From: JAYZVT01 sp050248375
Lineage (GTDB): Bacteria > Pseudomonadota > Alphaproteobacteria > Rhizobiales > Methyloligellaceae
NCBI GenBank assembly: GCA_050248375.1
Contig: JBFWSL010000079.1
Location: 1 to 12,613 of the forward strand
Reading direction: 5' to 3'
DNA: 12,613 bases
Both the position numbers and the translations under genes were made by a program. Position 1 is the stretch's first letter, and each line of letters begins with the position of its first letter. Positions 1-6,248 of the stretch are shown piece after piece. A model generated the notes under the pieces. That model did not search any database and was not told the origin of the DNA. It worked only from the letters and a program-made list of their open reading frames with translations.

Positions 1-242
1 GGCGTGATCTTCAGCGCACCGAATTTCACCGTATTGCCTATGGGTATGGACAGCGGTGAGATACGCGCCGTGACTTTGTCCAGCGCCGCGAACACCGCGA
101 CGGGATTTTCGATGATCTCCGCCCTCGCCTCGTCCGGTCCCGGCGGGACCAGCACGAGACCGGCCGCGAGCGCGAGCCCAAGCCGCGCGCATGCGCGGCC
201 TTGCGGCAAGTCTGTCGGATTTGGCTGATCAGTGATGGTCAT
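1..242 (-). CDS. DUF2155 family secreted protein, N-terminal part (cut by window edge)
   Basis: The first 80 codons of a minus-strand gene that continues beyond position 1. The ATG is at 242. Residues about 16-30 are a hydrophobic Leu/Ala/Val stretch following a basic segment, with a possible signal-peptidase site after ARA near residue 40, so export is likely. The segment after it (AVFAALDKVTARIS, then IGNTVKFGALKIT) matches my memory of the start of the DUF2155 domain, where the protein names its own targetless 'LDK-TG-I... V-FGAL-V' pattern. The biochemical role of this family is not known to me. It lies 100 bases downstream of the NDUFA12-like gene on the same strand, a neighbourhood I associate with alphaproteobacteria; this may be an operon. 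The upstream 100 bases contain no clear terminator. Family assignment is fairly sure, function is open. Confidence 0.78.
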   Translation of the reverse strand, partial: MTITDQPNPTDLPQGRACARLGLALAAGLVLVPPGPDEARAEIIENPVAVFAALDKVTARISPLSIPIGNTVKFGALKIT

Positions 243-342
243 CGATTCGGTTCTGGCAGGGCGGGCCGACGCTTAATCCTGTTTACTGGCTGAAAGAAGG
301 CACAGCAAACCGTAACTGCCCCGTTCCCCAGCTGCGTCCCTG

Positions 343-720
343 TCAGGGTTTCCAGGCTTCGTAGTCACCGGTGGCGGGAGGCCGGTGGCCGGTGGCCAGC
401 GTGCTGCCCTGCGGGCGGTACGCCCCCGGCGTGCCGGTCAGGTTGGGGCGATGCGGCTTCTGCCATTCATGCGGCTTGTAGCTTGTCTCGGTGGGCAGCG
501 TGTCCACCGTATAGTGCAGCCAGCCATGCCACTCCGGTGGCACCAGCGAGGCCTCGGACATGTCCTTGTACACGACCCAGCGGCGGCGTCCGTTGCGCTC
601 CCTGTAATAGCGGTTGCCGAGACCGTCCTCGCCGACGAACCGGCCCTTGCGCAGCGTGAACAGGCGGGTGCCGATGGTGTTGCCTGTCCACCAGGCGAAA
701 ATCTCGCTGAAAATGCCCAT
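343..720 (-). CDS. NDUFA12 (B17.2)-family accessory subunit of NADH:ubiquinone oxidoreductase
   Basis: A 125-residue protein, close to the usual length of bacterial NDUFA12 homologues. Diagnostic family blocks are visible: TLRKGRFVGEDGLGNRYY near residues 22-39, RRRWVVYKD near 45-53, LVPPEWHGWLHY near 59-70, and KPHEWQKPHRPNLTGT near 82-97, followed by AYRPQGS. In alphaproteobacteria and mitochondria this supernumerary subunit sits at the matrix or cytoplasmic side of complex I, near the junction of peripheral and membrane arms, and supports assembly or stability rather than catalysis. The ATG at 720 places the conserved MGIFSEIFAWW start directly at the N-terminus. The core nuo genes are not in this window, which is normal for this subunit. 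Downstream on the same strand is the DUF2155 gene. No truncation or frameshift is visible. Confidence 0.95.
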   Translation of the reverse strand: MGIFSEIFAWWTGNTIGTRLFTLRKGRFVGEDGLGNRYYRERNGRRRWVVYKDMSEASLVPPEWHGWLHYTVDTLPTETSYKPHEWQKPHRPNLTGTPGAYRPQGSTLATGHRPPATGDYEAWKP

Positions 721-804
721 GAATCTGCCATCCCTGTCGTGACGGCGGACTATTGCACCTTTCGTTTTTTGCTGTCCAGCATGGGCGCGCCCGAAACGGA
801 CCCG

Positions 805-1395
805 TCAGCGGTCCCCGGACGGCGGGCCATTGTCCGTGCGTATCGCCTCCGCCGGCAGGGTGACGACATCGCCGGCGCCCAGCAGCTCGTGCATCCGCAC
901 CCGGCTCAACATGTCGCGGGTGCCTTCCAGCTCCATCCAGCCGTCCACCGTGCGGAACAGCCGGGCGTCCTGGCACAGGGCCATCAGGCGCCGCGACAGC
1001 AGCGCCGGAGAAATCGGCGGCATCAGCACCTGATGCGCGCCGGCCAGCAGCGCCCTCTCCAGGTCCCGCTGCCGGACGGGGCCCCCCGCCATGATGACGA
1101 TGGCGGCCTCGCATACGGGCCCCGACTTGCGCCGCCGCAGCATCTCGCACAGCAGATAGCCGTCGATGGGCTCAAGCGAGTCGGCCATGAAGACCACGTC
1201 CGCCGGCGCCTCCGTCAGGCCGGCGACGGCCTGCGAGGCATTGTCGAATCCCCGTATGGTCCTGACGCCAATCCCGTGCAGGACCGGCTGGAGCACCGAG
1301 AACAGGGTTCGGCGGTCGCCGGCCACGGCGACACCCAGTTCGGACACTGTCTTTCCGAAAGCGCGATGCGTACTCACACAGCCTCCAAAGGCCAT
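805..1395 (-). CDS. Degenerate receiver (CheY-like) domain protein, probably non-phosphorylatable
   Basis: A 196-residue protein if read from the ATG at 1395. The frame stays open upstream to 1569, but similarity to receiver domains begins only at residue 20 and AGGAT/GGGG lies just before this ATG. Residues about 20-140 follow the receiver pattern: VAVAGDRRT for the beta1 acidic turn, VVFMADSLEPIDGY for beta3 and the phosphorylation loop, AIVIMAGG for beta4, and GAHQVLMPPISPALL for beta5. The key residues have changed. The first acidic-pair residue is G26 (D27 is kept), the phospho-acceptor Asp position is A71 with an Asp one residue later (D72), the switch Thr/Ser is A103, and the invariant Lys is P126. 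This reads as a pseudo-receiver used for protein contacts. About 55 C-terminal residues have no domain I recognise. No histidine kinase is nearby; the next gene on this strand is the NDUFA12-like one, 84 bases away. Confidence 0.75.
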   Translation of the reverse strand: MAFGGCVSTHRAFGKTVSELGVAVAGDRRTLFSVLQPVLHGIGVRTIRGFDNASQAVAGLTEAPADVVFMADSLEPIDGYLLCEMLRRRKSGPVCEAAIVIMAGGPVRQRDLERALLAGAHQVLMPPISPALLSRRLMALCQDARLFRTVDGWMELEGTRDMLSRVRMHELLGAGDVVTLPAEAIRTDNGPPSGDR

Positions 1396-1634
1396 ATCCT
1401 GCCCCGTCGCCCATCGGGAGCCGCGCCCGCATGAAAATTTCCGCCCCGACCGGTAAACGCGGGCTAAACCGGGAGAAGAATCGGTGTAGGTTTCACCCAC
1501 AAGCGTCCTGTTCTGCTTAATCACCCCTGAATTCGGTTGGTTTCTCGGTCGCCTCCCGGCGGTCCGCACACAGCTTTTGCGCCGTTTTCCACCCCTTTCG
1601 GCCTCTTTACCGACAGGGCGTCCCCAGCTTTCGC
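1396..1634. other. Gene-free stretch between divergent genes
   Basis: This part of the 557-base gap between the pseudo-receiver gene (leftward) and nrdJ (rightward) must carry the leftward promoter, but I see no convincing -35/-10 pair on either strand. The minus-strand frame of the receiver gene is open up to 1569, but the extra residues are low-complexity and do not resemble a receiver N-terminus. A short direct repeat of TAAAC (about 1453-1468) is present; its meaning is unknown. Confidence 0.5.
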
Positions 1635-1681
1635 ACCCTATATTTAGTGTCGCTTAACTCCGCTGTCGCAATATCTTGACG
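1635..1681 (+). promoter_or_regulatory. Tandem NrdR-box-like operators upstream of nrdJ
   Basis: Positions 1635-1650 read ACCCTATATTTAGTGT, matching 14 of 16 positions of the NrdR box as I recall it (ACACWATATATWGTGT). Positions 1666-1681 hold a weaker second box, TCGCAATATCTTGACG, which keeps C-W-A-T-A-T-x-T-W-G of the core (10 of 16 overall). The two are 31 bp apart centre to centre, about three helical turns, which is the usual arrangement for NrdR pairs. NrdR is a Zn-ribbon/ATP-cone repressor of ribonucleotide reductase genes, and the next gene is nrdJ, so position and sequence agree. A TAGAAT at 1689-1694 could be the -10 element, which would put the boxes over the -35 region; that promoter is only a suggestion. 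The nrdR gene is not in the window. Confidence 0.72.
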
Positions 1682-1952
1682 GTGGAGTTAGAATCGCAGA
1701 CGGTTGGACATCCGGAAGCAATGCTGGCTGGCACGGGCCCTCGCGGGGGCCATGCCCGGGCGGGTTCGCTGACCGGCGCGGGACGGCCACAGCAACAAGA
1801 ACGGGCTGCCAGACGGGGGGATGAGAAACCCTCGTATGGAGCAGGGCCGGACTGACGGGGATTCGAGGCGAAAGACAGACTGGCTGGGAGCCTGAAGCCA
1901 ATTCGGCATGCCCGGTTGGATCCTGATGCACCGAGCAACGGGGGATATAGGA
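1682..1952 (+). promoter_or_regulatory. Long GC-rich 5' leader of nrdJ; possible structured RNA
   Basis: If transcription begins near 1700, nrdJ has an untranslated leader of about 250 bases. It holds GC-rich inverted repeats, for example GGCCC (1736-1740) pairing with GGGCC (1747-1751). Near its end, 1862-1898 carries GGCGAAAGAC and then GGCTGGGAGCCTG. This faintly resembles the GAAGAC...B12-box part of cobalamin riboswitches, which would make sense for a B12-dependent enzyme. The canonical B12 box and the CCGCAACTG core are not matched, so I do not call a riboswitch. GGGGA at 1941-1945 serves as ribosome binding site for the ATG at 1953. Confidence 0.3.
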
Positions 1953-4900
1953 ATGAAGATTGAGCGGCGGTTCACTGTTGAAGGCAAGTCTCCCTACGAG
2001 ACCATCGAGTTCCGGGAGACCTCGAGCGAAATCCGCAATCCGGACGGCTCGACCGTCTTCAAACTGTCGAAGCTGCACGTGCCGGCCCATTGGAGCCAGG
2101 TCGCGGCGGACATCATCGCCCAGAAGTATTTCCGCAAGGCCGGCGTCCCCGCCCGTCTGAAGCGGGTCGAGGAGAACTCCGTTCCCTCCTGGCTGTGGCG
2201 TTCCGCGGCCGACGAGGCCGCGCTCAGGGACCTGCCCGAGGCCGAACGCAACACCGGCGAGACCGACGCCCGCCAGGTCTTCGACCGCCTGGCCGGCACC
2301 TGGACCTACTGGGGCTGGAAGGGCGGTTACTTCCACACCGAGGCCGACGCCCGCGCCTTCTTCGACGAGCACCGCTACATGCTCGCCATGCAGTTCGCAG
2401 CGCCCAATTCCCCGCAGTGGTTCAACACCGGCCTGCACTGGGCCTACGGCATCGACGGCCCGAGCCAGGGACACTTCTACGTGGACCATGCCACCGGCAA
2501 GCTGACCCGCTCGGAATCCGCCTACGAGCACCCCCAGCCCCACGCCTGCTTCATCCAGTCCATCGAGGACGATCTCGTGAACGAGAACGGCATCATGGAC
2601 CTGTGGGTGCGCGAGGCGCGCCTGTTCAAATACGGCTCGGGCACCGGCTCCAACTTCTCCCGCCTGCGCGGCGAGAACGAGCCGCTCTCCGGCGGCGGCA
2701 AGTCGTCCGGCCTGATGAGCTTCCTCAAGATCGGCGACCGCGCCGCGGGCGCCATCAAGTCCGGCGGCACCACCCGCCGCGCCGCCAAGATGGTGGTGGT
2801 GGATATCGACCATCCCGACATCGAGGCCTACATCAACTGGAAGGTGCGCGAGGAGCAGAAGGTCGCCGCCCTCGTCACCGGCTCCAGGATCTGCGCCGAG
2901 CGGCTCAACGCCATCATGAAGGCCTGCGTCAACTGCGAGGGCGACGGCGAGGACTGCTTCGATCCCAAGCGCAATCCCGCCCTGATGCGCGAGGTGAAAG
3001 CCGCGCGCCGCGCCCGCGTGCCCGACAACTACATCCAGCGGGTCATCCAGTTCGCCCGGCAGGGGTTCACCACCCTCGCCTTCGAGACCTACAACACCGA
3101 TTGGGACTCCGAAGCCTACCTGACCGTCTCAGGCCAGAACTCGAACAACTCTGTACGCGTTACCGACGCCTTCCTCAAGGCGGTCGAATCCGGCGGCGAC
3201 TGGGACCTGATCGGCCGCACCACCAACAAGGTGGTCCAGACCGTGAAGGCGAGCGAGCTTTGGAACAGCATCGGTGAAGCCGCCTGGGCCTGCGCCGATC
3301 CGGGCATCCAGTTCCACACCACCGTCAACGACTGGCACACCTGTCCCGCCAGCGGCGAGATCCGGGCGTCGAACCCGTGCTCGGAATACATGTTCCTCGA
3401 CGATACCGCCTGCAATCTCGCCTCGCTGAACCTGATGATGTTCCGCGGCCGCGACGGCGAGTTCTTCGACATCGAGGGCTTCGAGCACGCGGTGCGGCTG
3501 TGGACCATCGTGCTGGAAATCTCCGTGCTCATGGCGCAGTTCCCCTCGCGCCAGATCGCCGAACTCTCCTACGTCTTCCGCACGCTGGGGCTCGGCTACG
3601 CCAACATCGGCGGCCTGCTCATGGCCGGCGGCATTCCTTATGACTCCCGCGAGGGCCGCGCCATTTGCGGCGCCATCACCGCGCTGATGACCGGCATGTG
3701 CTACGCCACCTCCGCGGAAATGGCCTCCGAGCTCGGCGCCTTCTCCGGCTATCCGGAGAACCGCGAGCATATGCTCCGCGTCATCCGCAACCATCGCCGC
3801 GCCGCCCATGGGCTGTCCCACGGCTACGAGCAGCTCTCCACGCCGCCCGTCGCCCTCGACCAGGCGTCCTGCCCCGACCAGCGGCTGGTGCTGCACGCCA
3901 CGCTGGCCTGGGACCGCGCCCTGCAGCTCGGCGAGAAGCATGGCTTCCGCAATGCCCAGACCACCGTGATCGCCCCCACCGGCACCATCGGCCTGGTCAT
4001 GGACTGCGACACCACCGGCATCGAGCCCGACTTCGCCCTGGTAAAGTTCAAGAAGCTCGCCGGCGGCGGCTATTTCAAGATCATCAACCGCATGGTTCCG
4101 CAGGCGCTGACCACGCTCGGTTACGGCGATAACCCCATCAAGGCCATCATCGACTATGCCGTGGGCCGCGGAACGCTGAAGGGCGCGCCGGGCGTCAATC
4201 ACGAGACGCTGGCCGCGAAGGGCTTCACCGGCGAACTGATCGCCAAGGTGGAAGACTCCCTTGCCCAGGCCTTCGACATCAAGTTCGTCTTCAACAAGTG
4301 GACGCTCGGCGAGGAATTCTGCACCGGCGTCCTCGGCCTGGATGCCGAAAAGCTCAACGCGCCCGACTTCGACCTGCTGGCGGAGATCGGCTTCTCGAAG
4401 GCCAGCATCGACGCCGCGAACGAGTTCTGCTGTGGCGCCATGACGCTGGAAGGCGCACCCGGCCTGAACCCTGAGCACCTGCCGGTCTTCGACTGCGCCA
4501 ACCCCTGCGGCCGCAAGGGCAAGCGCTTCCTTTCCTGGGAAAGCCACATCCGCATGATGGCCGCGGCCCAGCCCTTCATCTCCGGCGCCATCTCCAAGAC
4601 CATCAACATGCCGAACTCCGCCACGGTCGAGGAGTGCAAGGAGGCCTACCTGCTGTCCTGGCAGCTCGCCCTGAAGGCGAACGCGCTCTACCGCGACGGG
4701 TCCAAACTGTCGCAGCCTCTCAACGCACAGGTCCTCGCCACCGACGAGGACGACCAGGACGAGGTGATCGACTCGCTCACTTCCGACAAGCCGGCGGCCG
4801 CCCGTGCGCAGGTCGCGGCGGAAAAAATTGTCGAGCGTGTCGTCGAGCGGGTGATCGAACGCCAGCGCGCCGACCGCGAGCGCCTGCCCGACCGCCGCAA

Positions 4901-5720
4901 GAGCTACACCCAGAAGGCGATCGTCGGCGGCCACAAGGTCTACCTGCACACCGGCGAATACGAGGACGGACGCCTCGGCGAAATCTTCATCGACATGCAC
5001 AAGGAAGGCGCCGCCTTCCGCTCGCTGATGAACAACTTCGCCATCGCCGTCTCCGTCGGCCTGCAGTATGGCGTGCCGCTCGAGGAGTTCGTGGACGCCT
5101 TCACCTTCACCCGCTTCGAACCCGCGGGCATCGTGCAGGGCAACGACACCATCAAGAACGCGACGTCGATCCTCGACTACATCTTCCGCGAACTGGCCGT
5201 CTCCTATCTCGGCCGTCACGATCTGGCGCATGTGGACCCGGGCGATATCGGCTCCACGGCCATGGGCTCGGGAATACAGGAAGGACGCAGTCAACCCTCT
5301 GGAGAAGCTACGAAATTTGTCAGTCACGGCTTCACCCGGGGCCAACTCAAGAACCGCCTGATGCTGGTACAGCGCGCCGCCGCCGGCGGTGGTGACAACG
5401 GTCATGCCACCGCGCGCGTCGTCACCCAGGAGAGCGTCAGCGCGCAGTCGGTGCACATCGAGACGACATCGCTGGACGTGGACGGCTCCGCGTCCGTCGC
5501 CAGCGACATCGCCGCGGCTGTCGAGGCTCTCGCGGGTTCGATGAGCGTTTCCGCCTCCATCGCTTCCTCCGCCGGGAGAAGTGACATGGATCGCATCGCC
5601 GAAGCGCGCGTGAAGGGATACGAGGGAGAGGCGTGCGGCGAGTGCGGCAACTTCACCCTCGTCCGCAACGGCACTTGCCTCAAGTGCGACACCTGCGGAT
5701 CGACCAGCGGCTGTAGTTGA
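1953..5720 (+). CDS. nrdJ: Class II (adenosylcobalamin-dependent) ribonucleoside-diphosphate reductase
   Basis: A 1255-residue enzyme that reduces ribonucleotides to deoxyribonucleotides for DNA synthesis, using adenosylcobalamin to make the thiyl radical, so it needs no NrdB partner or oxygen. Visible active-site features are the redox cysteine in PHACFIQS (C199), NPCSE with N474, thiyl-radical C476 and E478, the second redox cysteine in TACNLASLNL (C487), and the phosphate-binding APTGTIG loop (P675-I679). The C-terminus has a cysteine cluster, CGEC (1228-1231), CLKCDTC (1242-1248) and a final C1254, typical of long NrdJ proteins, where such cysteines re-reduce the active site or bind zinc. 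Start: ATG 1953 gives the family N-terminus MKIERRFTVEG; an upstream in-frame ATG at 1908 would add 15 unrelated residues. No ATP-cone is evident at the N-terminus. Residues 1107-1125 have unusually A/T-ending codons. NrdR-like boxes lie upstream. Confidence 0.97.
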   Translation: MKIERRFTVEGKSPYETIEFRETSSEIRNPDGSTVFKLSKLHVPAHWSQVAADIIAQKYFRKAGVPARLKRVEENSVPSWLWRSAADEAALRDLPEAERNTGETDARQVFDRLAGTWTYWGWKGGYFHTEADARAFFDEHRYMLAMQFAAPNSPQWFNTGLHWAYGIDGPSQGHFYVDHATGKLTRSESAYEHPQPHACFIQSIEDDLVNENGIMDLWVREARLFKYGSGTGSNFSRLRGENEPLSGGGKSSGLMSFLKIGDRAAGAIKSGGTTRRAAKMVVVDIDHPDIEAYINWKVREEQKVAALVTGSRICAERLNAIMKACVNCEGDGEDCFDPKRNPALMREVKAARRARVPDNYIQRVIQFARQGFTTLAFETYNTDWDSEAYLTVSGQNSNNSVRVTDAFLKAVESGGDWDLIGRTTNKVVQTVKASELWNSIGEAAWACADPGIQFHTTVNDWHTCPASGEIRASNPCSEYMFLDDTACNLASLNLMMFRGRDGEFFDIEGFEHAVRLWTIVLEISVLMAQFPSRQIAELSYVFRTLGLGYANIGGLLMAGGIPYDSREGRAICGAITALMTGMCYATSAEMASELGAFSGYPENREHMLRVIRNHRRAAHGLSHGYEQLSTPPVALDQASCPDQRLVLHATLAWDRALQLGEKHGFRNAQTTVIAPTGTIGLVMDCDTTGIEPDFALVKFKKLAGGGYFKIINRMVPQALTTLGYGDNPIKAIIDYAVGRGTLKGAPGVNHETLAAKGFTGELIAKVEDSLAQAFDIKFVFNKWTLGEEFCTGVLGLDAEKLNAPDFDLLAEIGFSKASIDAANEFCCGAMTLEGAPGLNPEHLPVFDCANPCGRKGKRFLSWESHIRMMAAAQPFISGAISKTINMPNSATVEECKEAYLLSWQLALKANALYRDGSKLSQPLNAQVLATDEDDQDEVIDSLTSDKPAAARAQVAAEKIVERVVERVIERQRADRERLPDRRKSYTQKAIVGGHKVYLHTGEYEDGRLGEIFIDMHKEGAAFRSLMNNFAIAVSVGLQYGVPLEEFVDAFTFTRFEPAGIVQGNDTIKNATSILDYIFRELAVSYLGRHDLAHVDPGDIGSTAMGSGIQEGRSQPSGEATKFVSHGFTRGQLKNRLMLVQRAAAGGGDNGHATARVVTQESVSAQSVHIETTSLDVDGSASVASDIAAAVEALAGSMSVSASIASSAGRSDMDRIAEARVKGYEGEACGECGNFTLVRNGTCLKCDTCGSTSGCS

Positions 5721-5738
5721 TCGCGCGACTCGGGAAAA

Positions 5739-5782
5739 GCGCATCGCGTCTTGTCAAGCTTCACGCGAAAGACGCGATGCGC
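5739..5782 (+). terminator. 14-bp perfect inverted repeat after nrdJ; terminator-like or REP-like hairpin
   Basis: GCGCATCGCGTCTT (5739-5752) is exactly complementary to AAGACGCGATGCGC (5769-5782), with a 16-base loop containing AAGCTT. It begins 18 bases after the nrdJ stop codon, where a terminator is expected. The following bases (ATTCTGCTT) are not a clean T-run, so Rho-independent termination is uncertain. A 3'-end stabilising hairpin or one copy of a genome-wide palindromic repeat are alternatives. Confidence 0.5.
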
Positions 5783-5966
5783 ATTCTGCTTGCAAGAATC
5801 ACCGTTAACAATTTAATGACGACATTGGTGCAGGAATTTGGAATCGTGATCGCAACTTTGAAAGGCGCGCGATTCTGATTTTGCTGGATTTGTGATTTGA
5901 CGCGTCTCATTTGCGACACGACTTGTCATTACCCAGCGAAAGTTCCTGAGAGTAGAAGCAGCAAAT

Positions 5967-5972
5967 AGGAGG
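5967..5972 (+). promoter_or_regulatory. Strong ribosome binding site of the 58-codon Lys-rich gene
   Basis: A full AGGAGG lies nine bases before the ATG at 5982. It is the best Shine-Dalgarno match of any gene in the window and is the main reason to believe that this very short low-complexity frame is translated, probably at a high level. Confidence 0.8.
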
Positions 5973-5981
5973 ATCGAACCG

Positions 5982-6158
5982 ATGGCTGCTGCGAAGAAGA
6001 AGCCTGCTGCGAAGAAGAAGCCGGCTGCGAAGAAGAAGCCGGCTGCGAAGAAGAAGCCGGCTGTGAAGAAGGCCGCTGCGAAGAAGCCGGCCAAGAAGAA
6101 GGCCCCGGCGAAAAAGAAGCCTGCCGCGAAGAAGAAGACCACCGCCAAGAAGCGGTAG
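5982..6158 (+). CDS. Short histone H1-like Lys/Ala/Pro-rich protein
   Basis: A 58-residue protein made almost only of Lys, Ala and Pro, with one Val, two Thr and a final Arg. It begins MAAAKKKP, repeats PAAKKK several times and ends in TTAKKR. This composition resembles the C-terminal tail of histone H1 and the bacterial H1-like nucleoid proteins, so I infer non-specific binding to DNA or RNA; no folded domain is present. The start is fixed by a perfect AGGAGG nine bases upstream. It stands alone, about 260 bases after nrdJ and convergent with the ceramidase-like gene, with a strong hairpin after its stop. The repeats in the DNA suggest growth by slippage, and the length may vary between strains. 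An alternative is a remnant of a longer H1-like protein, but the clean start and stop argue against that. Confidence 0.8.
   Translation: MAAAKKKPAAKKKPAAKKKPAAKKKPAVKKAAAKKPAKKKAPAKKKPAAKKKTTAKKR
5994..6065 (+). repeat. Four tandem 18-bp units inside the H1-like gene
   Basis: Four consecutive copies of AAGAAGAAGCCGGCTGCG, encoding KKKPAA, occupy 5994-6011, 6012-6029, 6030-6047 and 6048-6065. The first differs by CCT for CCG and the last by GTG for GCG. The unit is in frame, so gain or loss of copies changes protein length by six residues without a frameshift. Confidence 0.93.
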
Positions 6159-6180
6159 GAACCCAGGTTCCAAACTCGCA

Positions 6181-6226
6181 CCCTTGCCCCGGCGTATCCG
6201 CGTTAGCGGAGCCCCGGGGTCAAGGG
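6181..6226. terminator. Strong compound hairpin between convergent genes
   Basis: CCCTTGCCCCGG (6181-6192) pairs with CCGGGG (6214-6219) and CAAGGG (6221-6226) around a single bulged T at 6220. Inside is a second stem, TCCGC (6197-6201) with GCGGA (6206-6210), around a GTTA loop. It lies 22 bases after the stop of the H1-like gene and 22 bases beyond the stop of the convergent ceramidase-like gene, so it could act as a two-way terminator. No T-tract follows on either strand. The 9-mer GGTTCCAAA occurs on both sides (6166-6174 and 6231-6239). Confidence 0.55.
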
Positions 6227-6248
6227 GGCGGGTTCCAAAAATCAGAGA

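Noticed and set aside
385..1434. Plus-strand open frame of 349 codons opposite the NDUFA12-like and pseudo-receiver genes
   Set aside because: Its translation is Arg/His/Pro/Gln-rich without motifs, and the minus strand carries recognisable families over the same DNA.
1452..1470. GGTAAAC...GCTAAACC as a CtrA-like or other operator
   Set aside because: It is not a TTAA-N7-TTAA site and I know no regulator with this repeat; too short to stand on its own.
1882..1898. Cobalamin-riboswitch B12 box before nrdJ
   Set aside because: The match to the consensus is partial and needs gaps; the CCGCAACTG core is missing. Kept only as a weak finding, not as a feature call.
3129..5744. Very long open frame (871 codons) on the minus strand opposite nrdJ
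   Set aside because: It is the mirror of a GC-rich, G/C-ending coding gene; the translation is Val/Gly/Ala/Asp/Arg-rich without domains, and nrdJ itself is certain.
5805..5816. CtrA-type TTAA...TTAA site
   Set aside because: The two TTAA boxes are four bases apart, not the seven required.
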